Assembly (NCBI GenBank): GCA_002697475.1
Contig: NZVW01000090.1
Location: 1 to 22,418 of the forward strand
Direction of reading: 5' to 3'
Length of the DNA: 22,418 nt
From: Aquimarina sp.
GTDB lineage: Bacteria > Bacteroidota > Bacteroidia > Flavobacteriales > Flavobacteriaceae
The notes beneath the pieces are model-generated. The model searched no databases. It was not told where the DNA came from and worked only from the letters and a program-made list of their open reading frames with translations. The position numbers were made by a program, and so were the translations under genes. Positions 15,401 through 22,009 of this stretch are shown piece by piece (position 1 is the stretch's first letter; each line of letters opens with the position of its first letter).

Positions 15401-15795
15401 AAAGCTAAGGATCCTACTAATCCGCTTCCTAGTATTGCAATTCCTTTAGATTTAGTGAGTTTTTCATCTTGTAGAATTAATTTCTTGACCAAAATAGTTA
15501 TGGACCAGAACATAAATAGTATTGCAAGTGCACTTGCAAAAGCTGACGTCATATTAACCACAAATGCAATCTGAGATGGATCAGATGAAAAAATAGATGC
15601 TGCTGCTCCTATCATCTGAAATAAAGGTGCACCTGGTGGGTGACCTACTTGTAATTTTGATGAAGTAGCAATATATTCTCCAGCGTCCCAAAAACTTGCG
15701 GTTGGCTCTACGGTTAATGTGTATACAGTAAGTGCAATCACAAAAACAACCCAGCCTAAAATCTTATTCCACTTAGAAAAGTTGAAAGTATCCAT
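12490..15795 (-). CDS. DUF2723 (TMEM260-like) GT-C family membrane glycosyltransferase
   Basis: A large 1101-residue inner-membrane protein. The N-terminal half has about eight transmembrane helices up to residue ~312. The first extracytoplasmic loop carries the GT-C-like acidic signature FWDAGEYIATSSKLQVGHPP (Asp37, Glu40). A soluble insert (~315-540) is followed by three or four more helices (~545-665), the conserved NERPFEPRERDYALVGSF stretch, and a ~440-residue periplasmic C-terminal part with helical, TPR-like segments. The family is classed with GT-C glycosyltransferases using lipid-linked sugar donors, and human TMEM260, which shares this domain, is a protein O-mannosyltransferase. Donor and acceptor here are unknown; protein O-glycosylation, widespread in Bacteroidota, is a reasonable guess. 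Upstream, minus-strand TAAATTCG (15826-15833) may be a weak -7 box. Confidence 0.9.
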   Translation of the reverse strand: MDTFNFSKWNKILGWVVFVIALTVYTLTVEPTASFWDAGEYIATSSKLQVGHPPGAPLFQMIGAAASIFSSDPSQIAFVVNMTSAFASALAILFMFWSITILVKKLILQDEKLTKSKGIAILGSGLVGSLAFTFTDSFWFNAVEAEVYAMATCILAVLFYLGLLWERDMHKPRGNKWLVLIAFIVGLSFGVHFMGLLSIPAIGLLYYFKNYKEITIKNFIIANVTVVAILLFIFKLLLPSTLKLFGWFEVMFVNTFGLPFNSGTIFLGLVIIALFYFLLKNTRKKDYPLLNTIILCVVFIFIGFSCWIMLPIRANAGTVINENNPNNARELLAYYNLEQYPETHLFYGPQFTEIYGQLDPDNPYEDDKPIYEKNEETGKYEIINDWKNAKQNIDDAHKSILPRMWSTEHIANYMEYTGPIKFTIKAEYQNEDELLNAVTQFRREYATGKLDNEDYDRFLREFGEYLNVEKPSFWDNVYYLFDYQMGYMYWRYFMWNFVGRQDDVQGQGSDLHGNWLSGIPLVDQARLGSQDNLPSDALKNKARNTYYFLPLLLGLLGIVFQASRDKKNFWILLVFFLFTGLALKIYLNERPFEPRERDYALVGSFYVFAIWIGFGVYALFDLLRKAIKPKVLAPAVTTICLLAVPVLLAAQNWDDHDRSDRYTAQAMAKMYLQSCQEDAILFTIGDNDTFALWYAQEIEGYRTDVRTINTSLFATAWYIDQMKRAAYDSKPIPSQFEHKFYAYGNNDAIYYKPVTNDTMLIKNWLRWIETDDKRTKGQVGSGKYVNTFPTQHIRIPVDKEAVLKNGIVSPKDADLIVPYIDIHLKGSILFKNRLMMLDIIANNNWERPIYFTGGSFGDDDYLWMKDYLQLDGLTYKLVPIRTPIDRRNPFDMGRIDTDVMYDNVKSWDWGNSESPDIYHDPETRKNAITYRSNLARLVEALIEEKKINKAKEILDLGMEKLPVKYYEYYTLVEPYISGYYEIGEKEKAREIWAQVAKKYQEQLNYFGSLNLERQYSYAEEIVTNVERYRSLIDLLLINQDREIMDKEVEEFNRNLRMFSRLYSSDEEYDDPETIRKQEEDLLKEFQNSQELPDSLNDSIVN

Positions 15796-15934
15796 AAAAA
15801 AATGATCTTGTTATATAACGTGTGGCGAATTTAGTAATAAAAATACTTTTGGGATGGTTTTTTTAGCAAACGCTTAAGTTTGAAGGATATTTTTAGACAT
15901 AGTGAAAATTTAGTTCATTTTTTTTGAAAAAATA

Positions 15935-15965
15935 TTTGCAGACGTAAAAGAATATTTTAAATTTG
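15935..15965 (+). promoter_or_regulatory. Promoter of tRNA-Gln
   Basis: TTTG (15935-15938), 19 bases, then TAAATTTG (15958-15965): a full match to the Bacteroidota promoter form, 17 bases ahead of the mature tRNA 5' end. Confidence 0.88.
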
Positions 15966-15982
15966 CACCCGCAATGAAGCAT

Positions 15983-16055
15983 TGGTCTATGGTGTAACTG
16001 GCAACACGTCTGGTTTTGGTCCAGAAGAGTCTAGGTTCGAGCCCTAGTAGACCAA
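15983..16055 (+). tRNA. tRNA-Gln (anticodon UUG)
   Basis: A complete cloverleaf of 73 bases. The acceptor arm TGGTCTA (15983-15989) pairs with TAGACCA (16048-16054), with discriminator A at 16055. The D-arm is GTGT/ACAC. The anticodon arm is TCTGG / CCAGA with loop TTTTGGT, giving anticodon TTG at 16016-16018. The T-arm is CTAGG / CCTAG with loop TTCGAGC. CCA is not encoded. The terminal U-A first pair is typical of tRNA-Gln. Confidence 0.97.
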
Positions 16056-16063
16056 CGGAAATT

Positions 16064-16100
16064 AAAGGAGTAGCAGAAATGTTTGCTCCTTTTTTGTTTT
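16064..16100 (+). terminator. Terminator of tRNA-Gln, first copy
   Basis: AAAGGAG (16064-16070) pairs with CTCCTTT (16086-16092), extended by a few weak pairs, followed by a T-rich run. The same element recurs 115 bases downstream at 16179-16215. Confidence 0.8.
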
Positions 16101-16120
16101 AAAAGAGTTTATGTTTAATG

Positions 16121-16278
16121 AGGGCGAGAAGTTTATCCTGAGCTTGTCGAAGGGAGCCCTAGTAGACCAACGGAAATTAAAGGAGTAGCAGAAATGTTTG
16201 CTCCTTTTTTGTTTTGAAAGAGTTTGGGTTTAATAAGGGCGAGAAGTTTATCCTGAGCTTGTCGAAGGGAGCCCTTAT
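16121..16278. repeat. Two REP-like palindromic elements
   Basis: Copies at 16121-16160 and 16233-16278. Both have the core TCCTGAGCTTGTCGAAGGGA bounded by inverted ends. The first copy has 5-bp ends (AGGGC / GCCCT). The second has 8-bp ends (ATAAGGGC 16233-16240 / GCCCTTAT 16271-16278), suggesting that the second keeps both original borders. The core resembles a short palindromic repeat that I recall from many bacterial genomes. Confidence 0.7.
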
Positions 16279-16294
16279 AGATCAATAAAAAATT

Positions 16295-16330
16295 AAAGGA
16301 GCTAACAACTATGTAAGCTCCTTTTTATTT
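16295..16330. terminator. Bidirectional terminator between tRNA-Gln repeats and the stress protein gene
   Basis: AAAGGAGCT (16295-16303) and AGCTCCTTT (16316-16324), a perfect 9-bp stem with a 12-base loop. T-rich tracts follow on both strands. It lies 19 bases past the stop of the minus-strand stress protein gene and is the third, diverged copy of the tRNA terminator. Confidence 0.8.
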
Positions 16331-16348
16331 TAGCTTGTATTGTAATTC

Positions 16349-17182
16349 TTATATTCTAAATGTTAATACCGGCCTCTTAGCATGATTAACTACATCTTCA
16401 CTAAGACTTCCATTAATAAAGTGTGATATTCCTCTTCGGCCGTGTGTGCTAATGCCAATCAATCCTGCCTTAACAGAATCTGCGAAATTAAAAATACCTT
16501 TTTCCACAGTCACATCATTATAAATGTTCAGTGTGTGGTTTTCAAGATGCATACCTTCTAAGAAATGATGCATTTTATCCTGAGTATCTTTCGTGGTTTT
16601 AAAACCGTTAGCGGTATTTACCCACACTAAGTGTAATTTGGCATTAATAAGTTTAGCAAAGTCATATGCTGACATAAGTGAATCTCTATCTTCATCATCA
16701 AAATTGGTGGCATAAACAAAGTCTTTTATATTATAGATGTCACACTCTTCTTTAACTACAAGAACGGGTTTTTTTGAAGTTCTAACTATTTTTTCAGCAT
16801 TAGAGCCTATAAAAAGTTCTTCAAAGCCAGATGATCCATGGGATCCCATAATAATCATGTCGACATTGTTCTTTTCACTTGCGTCAATAATGCCGTCCAT
16901 CACACCTTCGAAGCTTACAGTTTCTTCAATGTCTAAGTCCTTTAAATGTTCTGCGCTGAGCATTTCTTCAAATTTATTATGAGCATGCTTCATGAAAAAA
17001 ATAGCTTCAGGTGCTGGAGCAGGGTTATTTGAGGACATCAGGTCTGTTAGATGTAATGGTAGTTCTAATACATGTAGAAGGTATATTTTAGAGTTGTTTT
17101 TCCTAGCTATCTGTGCAGCTACATTTAATGCGCTTTCGGCTTGTTCAGAAAAATCAGTTGGGACTAAGATACTTTTTATCAT
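16349..17182 (-). CDS. Universal stress protein, tandem UspA domains
   Basis: A 277-residue cytoplasmic protein made of two UspA domains (about residues 1-145 and 150-277). Domain 1 starts ILVPTDFSEQAESAL and has a full ATP-binding motif G113-S-H-G116-x9-G126-S127. Domain 2 (FVYATNFDDEDRDSL) has the same layout, S245-T-H-G248-x9-G258-S259, with Ser in place of the first Gly, so nucleotide binding may be weaker. UspA proteins are induced in stasis and stress; no client is evident. It stands alone, convergent with tRNA-Gln and divergent from rimP. The 166-base gap to its right holds the rimP promoter; no clear TAnnTTTG was found for this gene. Confidence 0.93.
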   Translation of the reverse strand: MIKSILVPTDFSEQAESALNVAAQIARKNNSKIYLLHVLELPLHLTDLMSSNNPAPAPEAIFFMKHAHNKFEEMLSAEHLKDLDIEETVSFEGVMDGIIDASEKNNVDMIIMGSHGSSGFEELFIGSNAEKIVRTSKKPVLVVKEECDIYNIKDFVYATNFDDEDRDSLMSAYDFAKLINAKLHLVWVNTANGFKTTKDTQDKMHHFLEGMHLENHTLNIYNDVTVEKGIFNFADSVKAGLIGISTHGRRGISHFINGSLSEDVVNHAKRPVLTFRI

Positions 17183-17294
17183 AATAATGTCTTTTTTAAA
17201 TATATGAAGTTAGTTTTGGCGAAAAATGAGCATCCCAAAAAAGGGACTTGGAATACTACTTAAATTTACAAAATAAATTGATTATCAACTATGT

Positions 17295-17324
17295 TTTGAA
17301 AGTAAGATATTATTATTATCTTTG
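17295..17324 (+). promoter_or_regulatory. Promoter of rimP-nusA-infB
   Basis: TTTG (17295-17298), 18 bases, then TATCTTTG (17317-17324), a full match to the Bacteroidota form. Transcription would begin near 17331, giving a leader of about 54 bases. Confidence 0.85.
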
Positions 17325-17350
17325 CAGCGTTGAAATTAAAAAACCAGGTT

Positions 17351-17376
17351 GAGGGGACGAGAAGTCCCCTCTTTTT
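17351..17376 (+). promoter_or_regulatory. Terminator-like hairpin in the rimP leader (candidate attenuator)
   Basis: GAGGGGAC (17351-17358) and GTCCCCTC (17364-17371) make a perfect GC-rich 8-bp stem with loop GAGAA, followed at once by T5 (17372-17376). It lies between the promoter and the rimP ATG, which is 8 bases after the T-run. This is the form of an intrinsic terminator, which would yield a short RNA of about 45 bases. Control of the operon by conditional termination is inferred. Confidence 0.65.
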
Positions 17377-17384
17377 ATCTTACT

Positions 17385-17849
17385 ATGTCATTAAAGGATA
17401 AGGTTGAAAATTTAGTAGCAGGGGCATTAGAGGAAAATCCATCATTATTTTTGATTGATCTAAAAGTGCATCCTGATAATCGTATCGAAGTAATTATCGA
17501 TGGAGATAATGGAATCACCGTGGAAGATTGTATTGCGGTGAGTAGAGCTGTAGAGCATAATTTGGATCGGGATGAGGAAGATTTTGCCTTACAGGTAATG
17601 TCTGCTGGTGTTTCTGAAGGCTTAACTCATATACGGCAGTATAAAAAGAATATTGGTAGGACGCTAAAAGTAAAGACTGCAGAGGATAAAATTCAGGGAG
17701 AGCTGATTTCGGCAACAGATGATGGAATAACCTTAGAGTGGAAAACCAGAGAACCTAAACCAGTAGGTAAAGGCAAAGTTACGGTTACTAAAGAAGCCAG
17801 CATCGACTATAAAGATATACAAGAAGCTAAAGTTATGATAACGTTTTAA
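17385..17849 (+). CDS. rimP: Ribosome maturation factor RimP
   Basis: A 154-residue RimP, needed for assembly of the 30S subunit. Visible are the N-terminal domain (LFLIDLKVHPDNRIEVIIDGDNGITVEDC, SRAVEHNLD) with the usual VMSAGVSEGL in place of V-S-S-P-G, and the C-terminal SH3-like domain (NIGRTLKVKT, KIQGELISA). I chose ATG 17385 rather than the in-frame TTG at 17349, because the longer version would translate through the leader hairpin and add 12 residues unlike the family. First gene of the operon; nusA follows after 12 bases. Confidence 0.95.
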   Translation: MSLKDKVENLVAGALEENPSLFLIDLKVHPDNRIEVIIDGDNGITVEDCIAVSRAVEHNLDRDEEDFALQVMSAGVSEGLTHIRQYKKNIGRTLKVKTAEDKIQGELISATDDGITLEWKTREPKPVGKGKVTVTKEASIDYKDIQEAKVMITF

Positions 17850-17861
17850 TTTATAATTGAT

Positions 17862-19094
17862 ATGGAAAATATCGCGTTGATAGAATCATTTTCAGAATTT
17901 AAAGATGACAAGTTAATAGATCGTGTTACGCTTATGGCGATCTTAGAAGATGTATTTAGAAATGCCTTAAAGAAAAGATTTGGTAGTGATGATAATTTCG
18001 ATATCATTATAAACCCTGATAAAGGGGATTTAGAGATATGGAGAAACAGAGTTGTTGTAGCTGACGGAGAGGTTGAAGATGATAATCAGGAGATAGCACT
18101 TTCTGATGCACGCAAAATAGAGCCTGATTTCGAAATCGGTGAGGATGTATCTCAGGAAGTAAAGTTGATTGATCTGGGAAGACGTTCTATCTTAGCGTTA
18201 CGTCAAAATTTGATATCTAAGATTCACGAACACGATAATACTAACGTATACAAACAGTTTAAGGATCTTGAAGGTGAGATTTATACAGCAGAGGTGCATC
18301 ATATCAGACATCGCGCTATAATATTGTTGGATGATGAAGGTAATGAAATAATTTTACCTAAAGATCGTCAAATACCTTCTGACTTCTTTAGAAAAGGAGA
18401 AAATGTTAGAGGTGTAATTGAATCTGTAGAATTAAAGGGTAATAAACCTGCTATTATATTGTCAAGAACATCTCCTGTATTTCTTGAAAAATTATTTGAA
18501 TCAGAAATACCCGAAGTTTTTGATGGACTTATTACAATAAAGAATGTTGTTCGTATTCCTGGAGAAAAAGCTAAAGTAGCTGTAGATTCTTATGACGATA
18601 GAATTGATCCTGTAGGTGCTTGTGTGGGAATGAAAGGATCAAGAATTCATGGAATAGTAAGAGAGTTAGGTAACGAAAATATTGACGTTATCAATTATAC
18701 AAATAACACACAACTTTATATTACCAGAGCATTGAGCCCTGCAAAGATTACCTCTGTTAAAATTGACGAGGATACCAAAAGAGCTGAAGTAATGCTAAAG
18801 CCTGAAGAGGTATCTAAGGCTATTGGTAGAGGAGGTCATAATATCAGATTAGCGGGTCAGCTAACGGGTTATGAGATTGATGTGTTTAGAGAAGGTGTTG
18901 AAGAAGATGTAGAGTTAACTGAATTTTCTGATGAGATAGACCCATGGATCATTGAAGAGTTTGCTAAAATAGGTTTGGATACTGCAAAGAGTATTTTAGA
19001 GCAAGATGTTGAAGATCTTGTTAAGCGTACGGATCTTGAGGAAGAAACTGTTATTGAGGTGATTCAGATATTAAAATCAGAATTTGAAGATTAA
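17862..19094 (+). CDS. nusA: Transcription termination/antitermination factor NusA
   Basis: A 410-residue NusA, which binds RNA polymerase and nascent RNA and affects pausing, termination and transcription-translation coupling. In order: N-terminal polymerase-binding domain (~1-125), S1 domain (~134-200, from EGEIYTAEVHHI), KH1 (VGACVGMKGSRI, from 251) and KH2 (AIGRGGHNIRLAGQLTGYEI, from 320). A short acidic C-terminus (~355-410) contains one helical repeat-like element (IGLDTAKSILEQDVEDLVKR). The two acidic repeats of E. coli NusA are not both present, so the protein is shorter, as is usual outside Proteobacteria. Lies 12 bases after rimP and 45 before infB. A terminator-like leader in the same operon makes autoregulation plausible. 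Confidence 0.97.
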   Translation: MENIALIESFSEFKDDKLIDRVTLMAILEDVFRNALKKRFGSDDNFDIIINPDKGDLEIWRNRVVVADGEVEDDNQEIALSDARKIEPDFEIGEDVSQEVKLIDLGRRSILALRQNLISKIHEHDNTNVYKQFKDLEGEIYTAEVHHIRHRAIILLDDEGNEIILPKDRQIPSDFFRKGENVRGVIESVELKGNKPAIILSRTSPVFLEKLFESEIPEVFDGLITIKNVVRIPGEKAKVAVDSYDDRIDPVGACVGMKGSRIHGIVRELGNENIDVINYTNNTQLYITRALSPAKITSVKIDEDTKRAEVMLKPEEVSKAIGRGGHNIRLAGQLTGYEIDVFREGVEEDVELTEFSDEIDPWIIEEFAKIGLDTAKSILEQDVEDLVKRTDLEEETVIEVIQILKSEFED

Positions 19095-19139
19095 TAAAAG
19101 CAATTAATTTATATTTGAGCATAAAATAAGGAAGCATTT

Positions 19140-21941
19140 ATGGCTGAAGCAAAAACAATGAGATTAAATAAGGTATTACGCGAATTCAATATCTCGCTAG
19201 ATCGGGCTGTTGACTTTTTGAATTCAAAAGGTCACGAGATAGATGCGCGTCCTACCACAAAGATTTCTACGGATATCTACCAGCTTTTGTTTGATGAATT
19301 CCAAACAGATAAAAGCAAAAAGGTAGCGTCTAAGGAAGTTGGAGAAGAAAAAAGAAAAGAGAAAGAGGCGCTGAGGATACAAATAGAGCAGGAGCAGGAG
19401 GAGAAGCGTAAGCAGGCAGAAGAGCGTGAGGTCATAAAAGCAAAAGCTAATCTATCCGGACCTAAACCTGTAGGTAAAATAGACTTAGAGAATAAAACTA
19501 AAGAACAAGAAACTCAGCCCGAAGAAAAAGCTAAGGAAGAAAAACCTGTAGCTAAAGAAGAAGTTTCTGAAAAACCAAAAGAACCTGAAGTGATTTCTAA
19601 TAGACCGGCTAAAAAGGAGCTGAAGATTATGCAACAAGCTCCAAAACCGAAAGAAGAGAAAAGGGAAGAAAAGCCTCAGGAGAAGAAAGTAGAAAAGAAA
19701 GAAGCTCCTCAGAAGCAGGAAGTAAAAGAGGAAGCTTCCACAGAGCCTGAAAGAGTTAAAACGCAGTACCAGAAGCTTGATGGTCCTAATTTTACAGGTC
19801 AAAAAATAGATCTTTCTCAGTTCAATAAGAAACCTGCTAAGAAGAAAGACGATAAGTCCGATAAATCTTCTGATGCTAATAAGAAGAAGAGAAGAAGGAT
19901 TAGTAAGGATAGCAATAATAACAATTCAGGGCCGGGTAACAGGTCTAATAACAATAATAACAATTCTTCAAGAGGAAGAGGCGGTAATAATCAGAACAGA
20001 GGAAAAGGAAGACGTCCTGCTGTTGTAAAAGAAGAGCCTAGCGAAGAAGAAGTACAAAAGCAGGTTAGAGAGACTCTGGAAAAACTTCAGGGTAAATCTA
20101 ATAAATCCAAAGCTGCTAAGTATAGAAGAGATAAAAGAGAGCAACACCGTCAAAAAGTTGAAGATGATGTAGCGCAGCAAGAACAAGACAGTAAGGTACT
20201 TAAGGTTACGGAGTTTGTTACAGTAACTGAAGTAGCTACTATGATGGATGTACCTACAACCAAGGTAATTTCTGCTTGTATGTCTTTAGGTATTATGGTT
20301 ACTATGAACCAAAGACTTGATGCAGAGACGCTATCTATTGTTGCTGATGAGTTTGGATATGAAGTTGATTTTGTAACTGCCGATATAGAAGAATCTATAG
20401 AGGATGTTGTGGATGATCCAGAAGATCTTCAGCCTAGGGCCCCTATCGTAACTGTAATGGGTCACGTAGATCACGGTAAAACATCTTTGTTGGATTATAT
20501 CCGTGAGGAAAATGTAATCGCTGGTGAGAGTGGTGGTATTACGCAGCACATAGGTGCTTATGGTGTACAGTTAGATAGTGGTCAGAAGATTGCTTTCCTA
20601 GATACTCCGGGTCACGAAGCGTTTACAGCAATGCGTGCTCGTGGTGCGCAGGTTACAGATATAGCAATTATTGTAATTGCAGCTGATGATGATGTGATGC
20701 CACAAACTAAAGAAGCAATAAGTCACGCTCAGGCAGCGGGTGTGCCAATTGTATTTGCGATTAACAAAGTAGATAAGCCTACTGCTAACCCTGACAAAAT
20801 TAAAGAAGCTCTTGCTTCTATGAATTTATTGGTTGAAGACTGGGGAGGTAAAATTCAATCCCATGATATTTCAGCTAAGACAGGTTTAGGTGTTAAGGAA
20901 TTATTAGAAAAAGTATTGCTGGAAGCGGAGCTTCTGGATTTAAAAGCAAATCCTGATCGTTTAGCTACGGGTACTGTTGTGGAAGCCTTCCTTGATAAAG
21001 GTAGAGGCTATGTATCTACGGTATTAGTTCAAAACGGTACACTAAACATAGGAGACTATGTTTTAGCAGGTAAGAATAGCGGAAAGGTAAAAGCAATGCA
21101 GGATGAACGTGGTAATAACATTGAAGCTGCAGGTCCTTCAACTCCGGTGTCTGTACTAGGTTTAGATGGTGCTCCACAAGCAGGTGATAAGTTTAACGTT
21201 CTTGAAGATGAAAGAGAAGCAAAGGATATTGCTTCTAAGAGAGCTCAGTTACATAGAGAACAATCTGTAAGAACGCAGCGACATATTACACTTGATGAAA
21301 TTGGTCGTCGTATCGCTCTTGGAGACTTCAAGGAATTGAATATTATTCTTAAAGGAGATGTGGATGGTTCTGTTGAAGCGTTGACAGATTCTTTCCAGAA
21401 ACTTTCTACTGAAGAAATTCATGTAAACATCATACATAAAGGAGTAGGAGCTATTACAGAAAGTGATGTGTTACTAGCTTCGGCTTCTGATGCGATCATT
21501 ATTGGATTTAATGTACGTCCTGCAGGTAATGCCAGGATGGTAGCTGATAAAGAAGAAATCGATATCAGAACATATTCAATCATCTATGATGCAATCAATG
21601 ACCTGAAAGATGCAATGGAAGGTATGCTTTCTCCAGAGATTAAGGAAGAAATCACTGGTACGGCAGAGATCAGAGAAACGTTTAAGATTTCTAAAATAGG
21701 TACGATCGCAGGATGTATGGTTCAGAGCGGTAAGATTTACAGAAATTCTGGAATACGATTAATCAGAGAAGGTGTTGTAGTGTATACAGGAGAACTTGCA
21801 TCGCTTAAACGATTTAAGGATGATGTAAAAGAAGTAAGTAAAGGATATGATTGTGGTCTACAGATCAAGAATTACAATGATATCAGAATTGATGATATTG
21901 TAGAAGCTTATCAGGAAGTAGCAGTGAAGAAAAAGTTGTAA
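19140..21941 (+). CDS. infB: Translation initiation factor IF-2
   Basis: A 933-residue IF-2, the GTPase that places initiator tRNA on the 30S subunit and promotes subunit joining. The N-terminus has an IF2_N-like helical module (RLNKVLREFNISLDRAVDFL). Residues ~55-350 are a highly charged Lys/Glu stretch with an Asn/Gly/Arg-rich segment (~258-290). A second IF2_N module (~355-415) precedes the G domain: G1 G441-H-V-D-H-G-K-T448, G3 D488-T-P-G-H492, G4 N542-K-V-D545 and SAKTG as G5. Domains II-IV follow, with the C-terminal domain containing IKNYNDIRIDDIVEAY. Last gene of the operon, closed by a strong terminator. Start ATG supported by the conserved N-terminus. Confidence 0.98.
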   Translation: MAEAKTMRLNKVLREFNISLDRAVDFLNSKGHEIDARPTTKISTDIYQLLFDEFQTDKSKKVASKEVGEEKRKEKEALRIQIEQEQEEKRKQAEEREVIKAKANLSGPKPVGKIDLENKTKEQETQPEEKAKEEKPVAKEEVSEKPKEPEVISNRPAKKELKIMQQAPKPKEEKREEKPQEKKVEKKEAPQKQEVKEEASTEPERVKTQYQKLDGPNFTGQKIDLSQFNKKPAKKKDDKSDKSSDANKKKRRRISKDSNNNNSGPGNRSNNNNNNSSRGRGGNNQNRGKGRRPAVVKEEPSEEEVQKQVRETLEKLQGKSNKSKAAKYRRDKREQHRQKVEDDVAQQEQDSKVLKVTEFVTVTEVATMMDVPTTKVISACMSLGIMVTMNQRLDAETLSIVADEFGYEVDFVTADIEESIEDVVDDPEDLQPRAPIVTVMGHVDHGKTSLLDYIREENVIAGESGGITQHIGAYGVQLDSGQKIAFLDTPGHEAFTAMRARGAQVTDIAIIVIAADDDVMPQTKEAISHAQAAGVPIVFAINKVDKPTANPDKIKEALASMNLLVEDWGGKIQSHDISAKTGLGVKELLEKVLLEAELLDLKANPDRLATGTVVEAFLDKGRGYVSTVLVQNGTLNIGDYVLAGKNSGKVKAMQDERGNNIEAAGPSTPVSVLGLDGAPQAGDKFNVLEDEREAKDIASKRAQLHREQSVRTQRHITLDEIGRRIALGDFKELNIILKGDVDGSVEALTDSFQKLSTEEIHVNIIHKGVGAITESDVLLASASDAIIIGFNVRPAGNARMVADKEEIDIRTYSIIYDAINDLKDAMEGMLSPEIKEEITGTAEIRETFKISKIGTIAGCMVQSGKIYRNSGIRLIREGVVVYTGELASLKRFKDDVKEVSKGYDCGLQIKNYNDIRIDDIVEAYQEVAVKKKL

Positions 21942-21962
21942 TGAACTGAAATTTATAAAAGT

Positions 21963-21990
21963 AAAAAGCCCGGACTATCCGGGCTTTTTT
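21963..21990. terminator. Bidirectional terminator between infB and the SPOR gene
   Basis: AAAAAGCCCGGA (21963-21974) and TCCGGGCTTTTT (21978-21989) form a perfect 12-bp stem with a 3-base loop and T-runs on both strands. It closes the rimP-nusA-infB operon and the convergent SPOR gene. Confidence 0.93.
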
Positions 21991-22009
21991 TATAATGTTT
22001 TTTTATACT

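Larger units (their letters stand above)
16041..16330 (+). repeat. Tandem 115-bp repeat: tRNA 3' end, terminator and REP-like palindrome
   Basis: Unit 1 (16041-16155) and unit 2 (16156-16270) have the same length and differ at 4 of 115 positions. A third, diverged and truncated unit begins at 16271 and runs through its terminator hairpin (~16330). Each full unit holds the last 15 bases of tRNA-Gln, a terminator, and a REP-like element containing TCCTGAGCTTGTCGAAGGGA. The tRNA itself is complete only once. All three junctions carry GAGCCCT (16039, 16154, 16269). Confidence 0.95.

Noticed and set aside
15810..15819. Palindrome GTTATATAAC in the DUF2723 leader as an operator
   Set aside because: A single AT-rich 10-base palindrome is expected by chance in this composition and no regulator gene is adjacent.
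16156..16270. A second tRNA gene
   Set aside because: Only the last 15 bases of the tRNA are present in unit 2; no D-arm or anticodon arm exists.
16041..16278. tRNA 3' fragments as att sites of an integrated element
   Set aside because: The repeats are 115 bp apart with only a terminator and a palindrome between them; no integrase or cargo genes are present.
16041..16330. CRISPR array
   Set aside because: Units are tandem copies without unique spacers, and no cas genes are nearby.
17349..17384. TTG start extending RimP by 12 residues
   Set aside because: It would run through the leader hairpin and T-run and add residues unlike RimP; ATG at 17385 gives the usual N-terminus.
19485..19802. 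Minus-strand ORF rich in Phe and Leu opposite infB
   Set aside because: It mirrors the Lys/Glu-rich IF2 linker; composition is an antisense effect and no start signals are seen.
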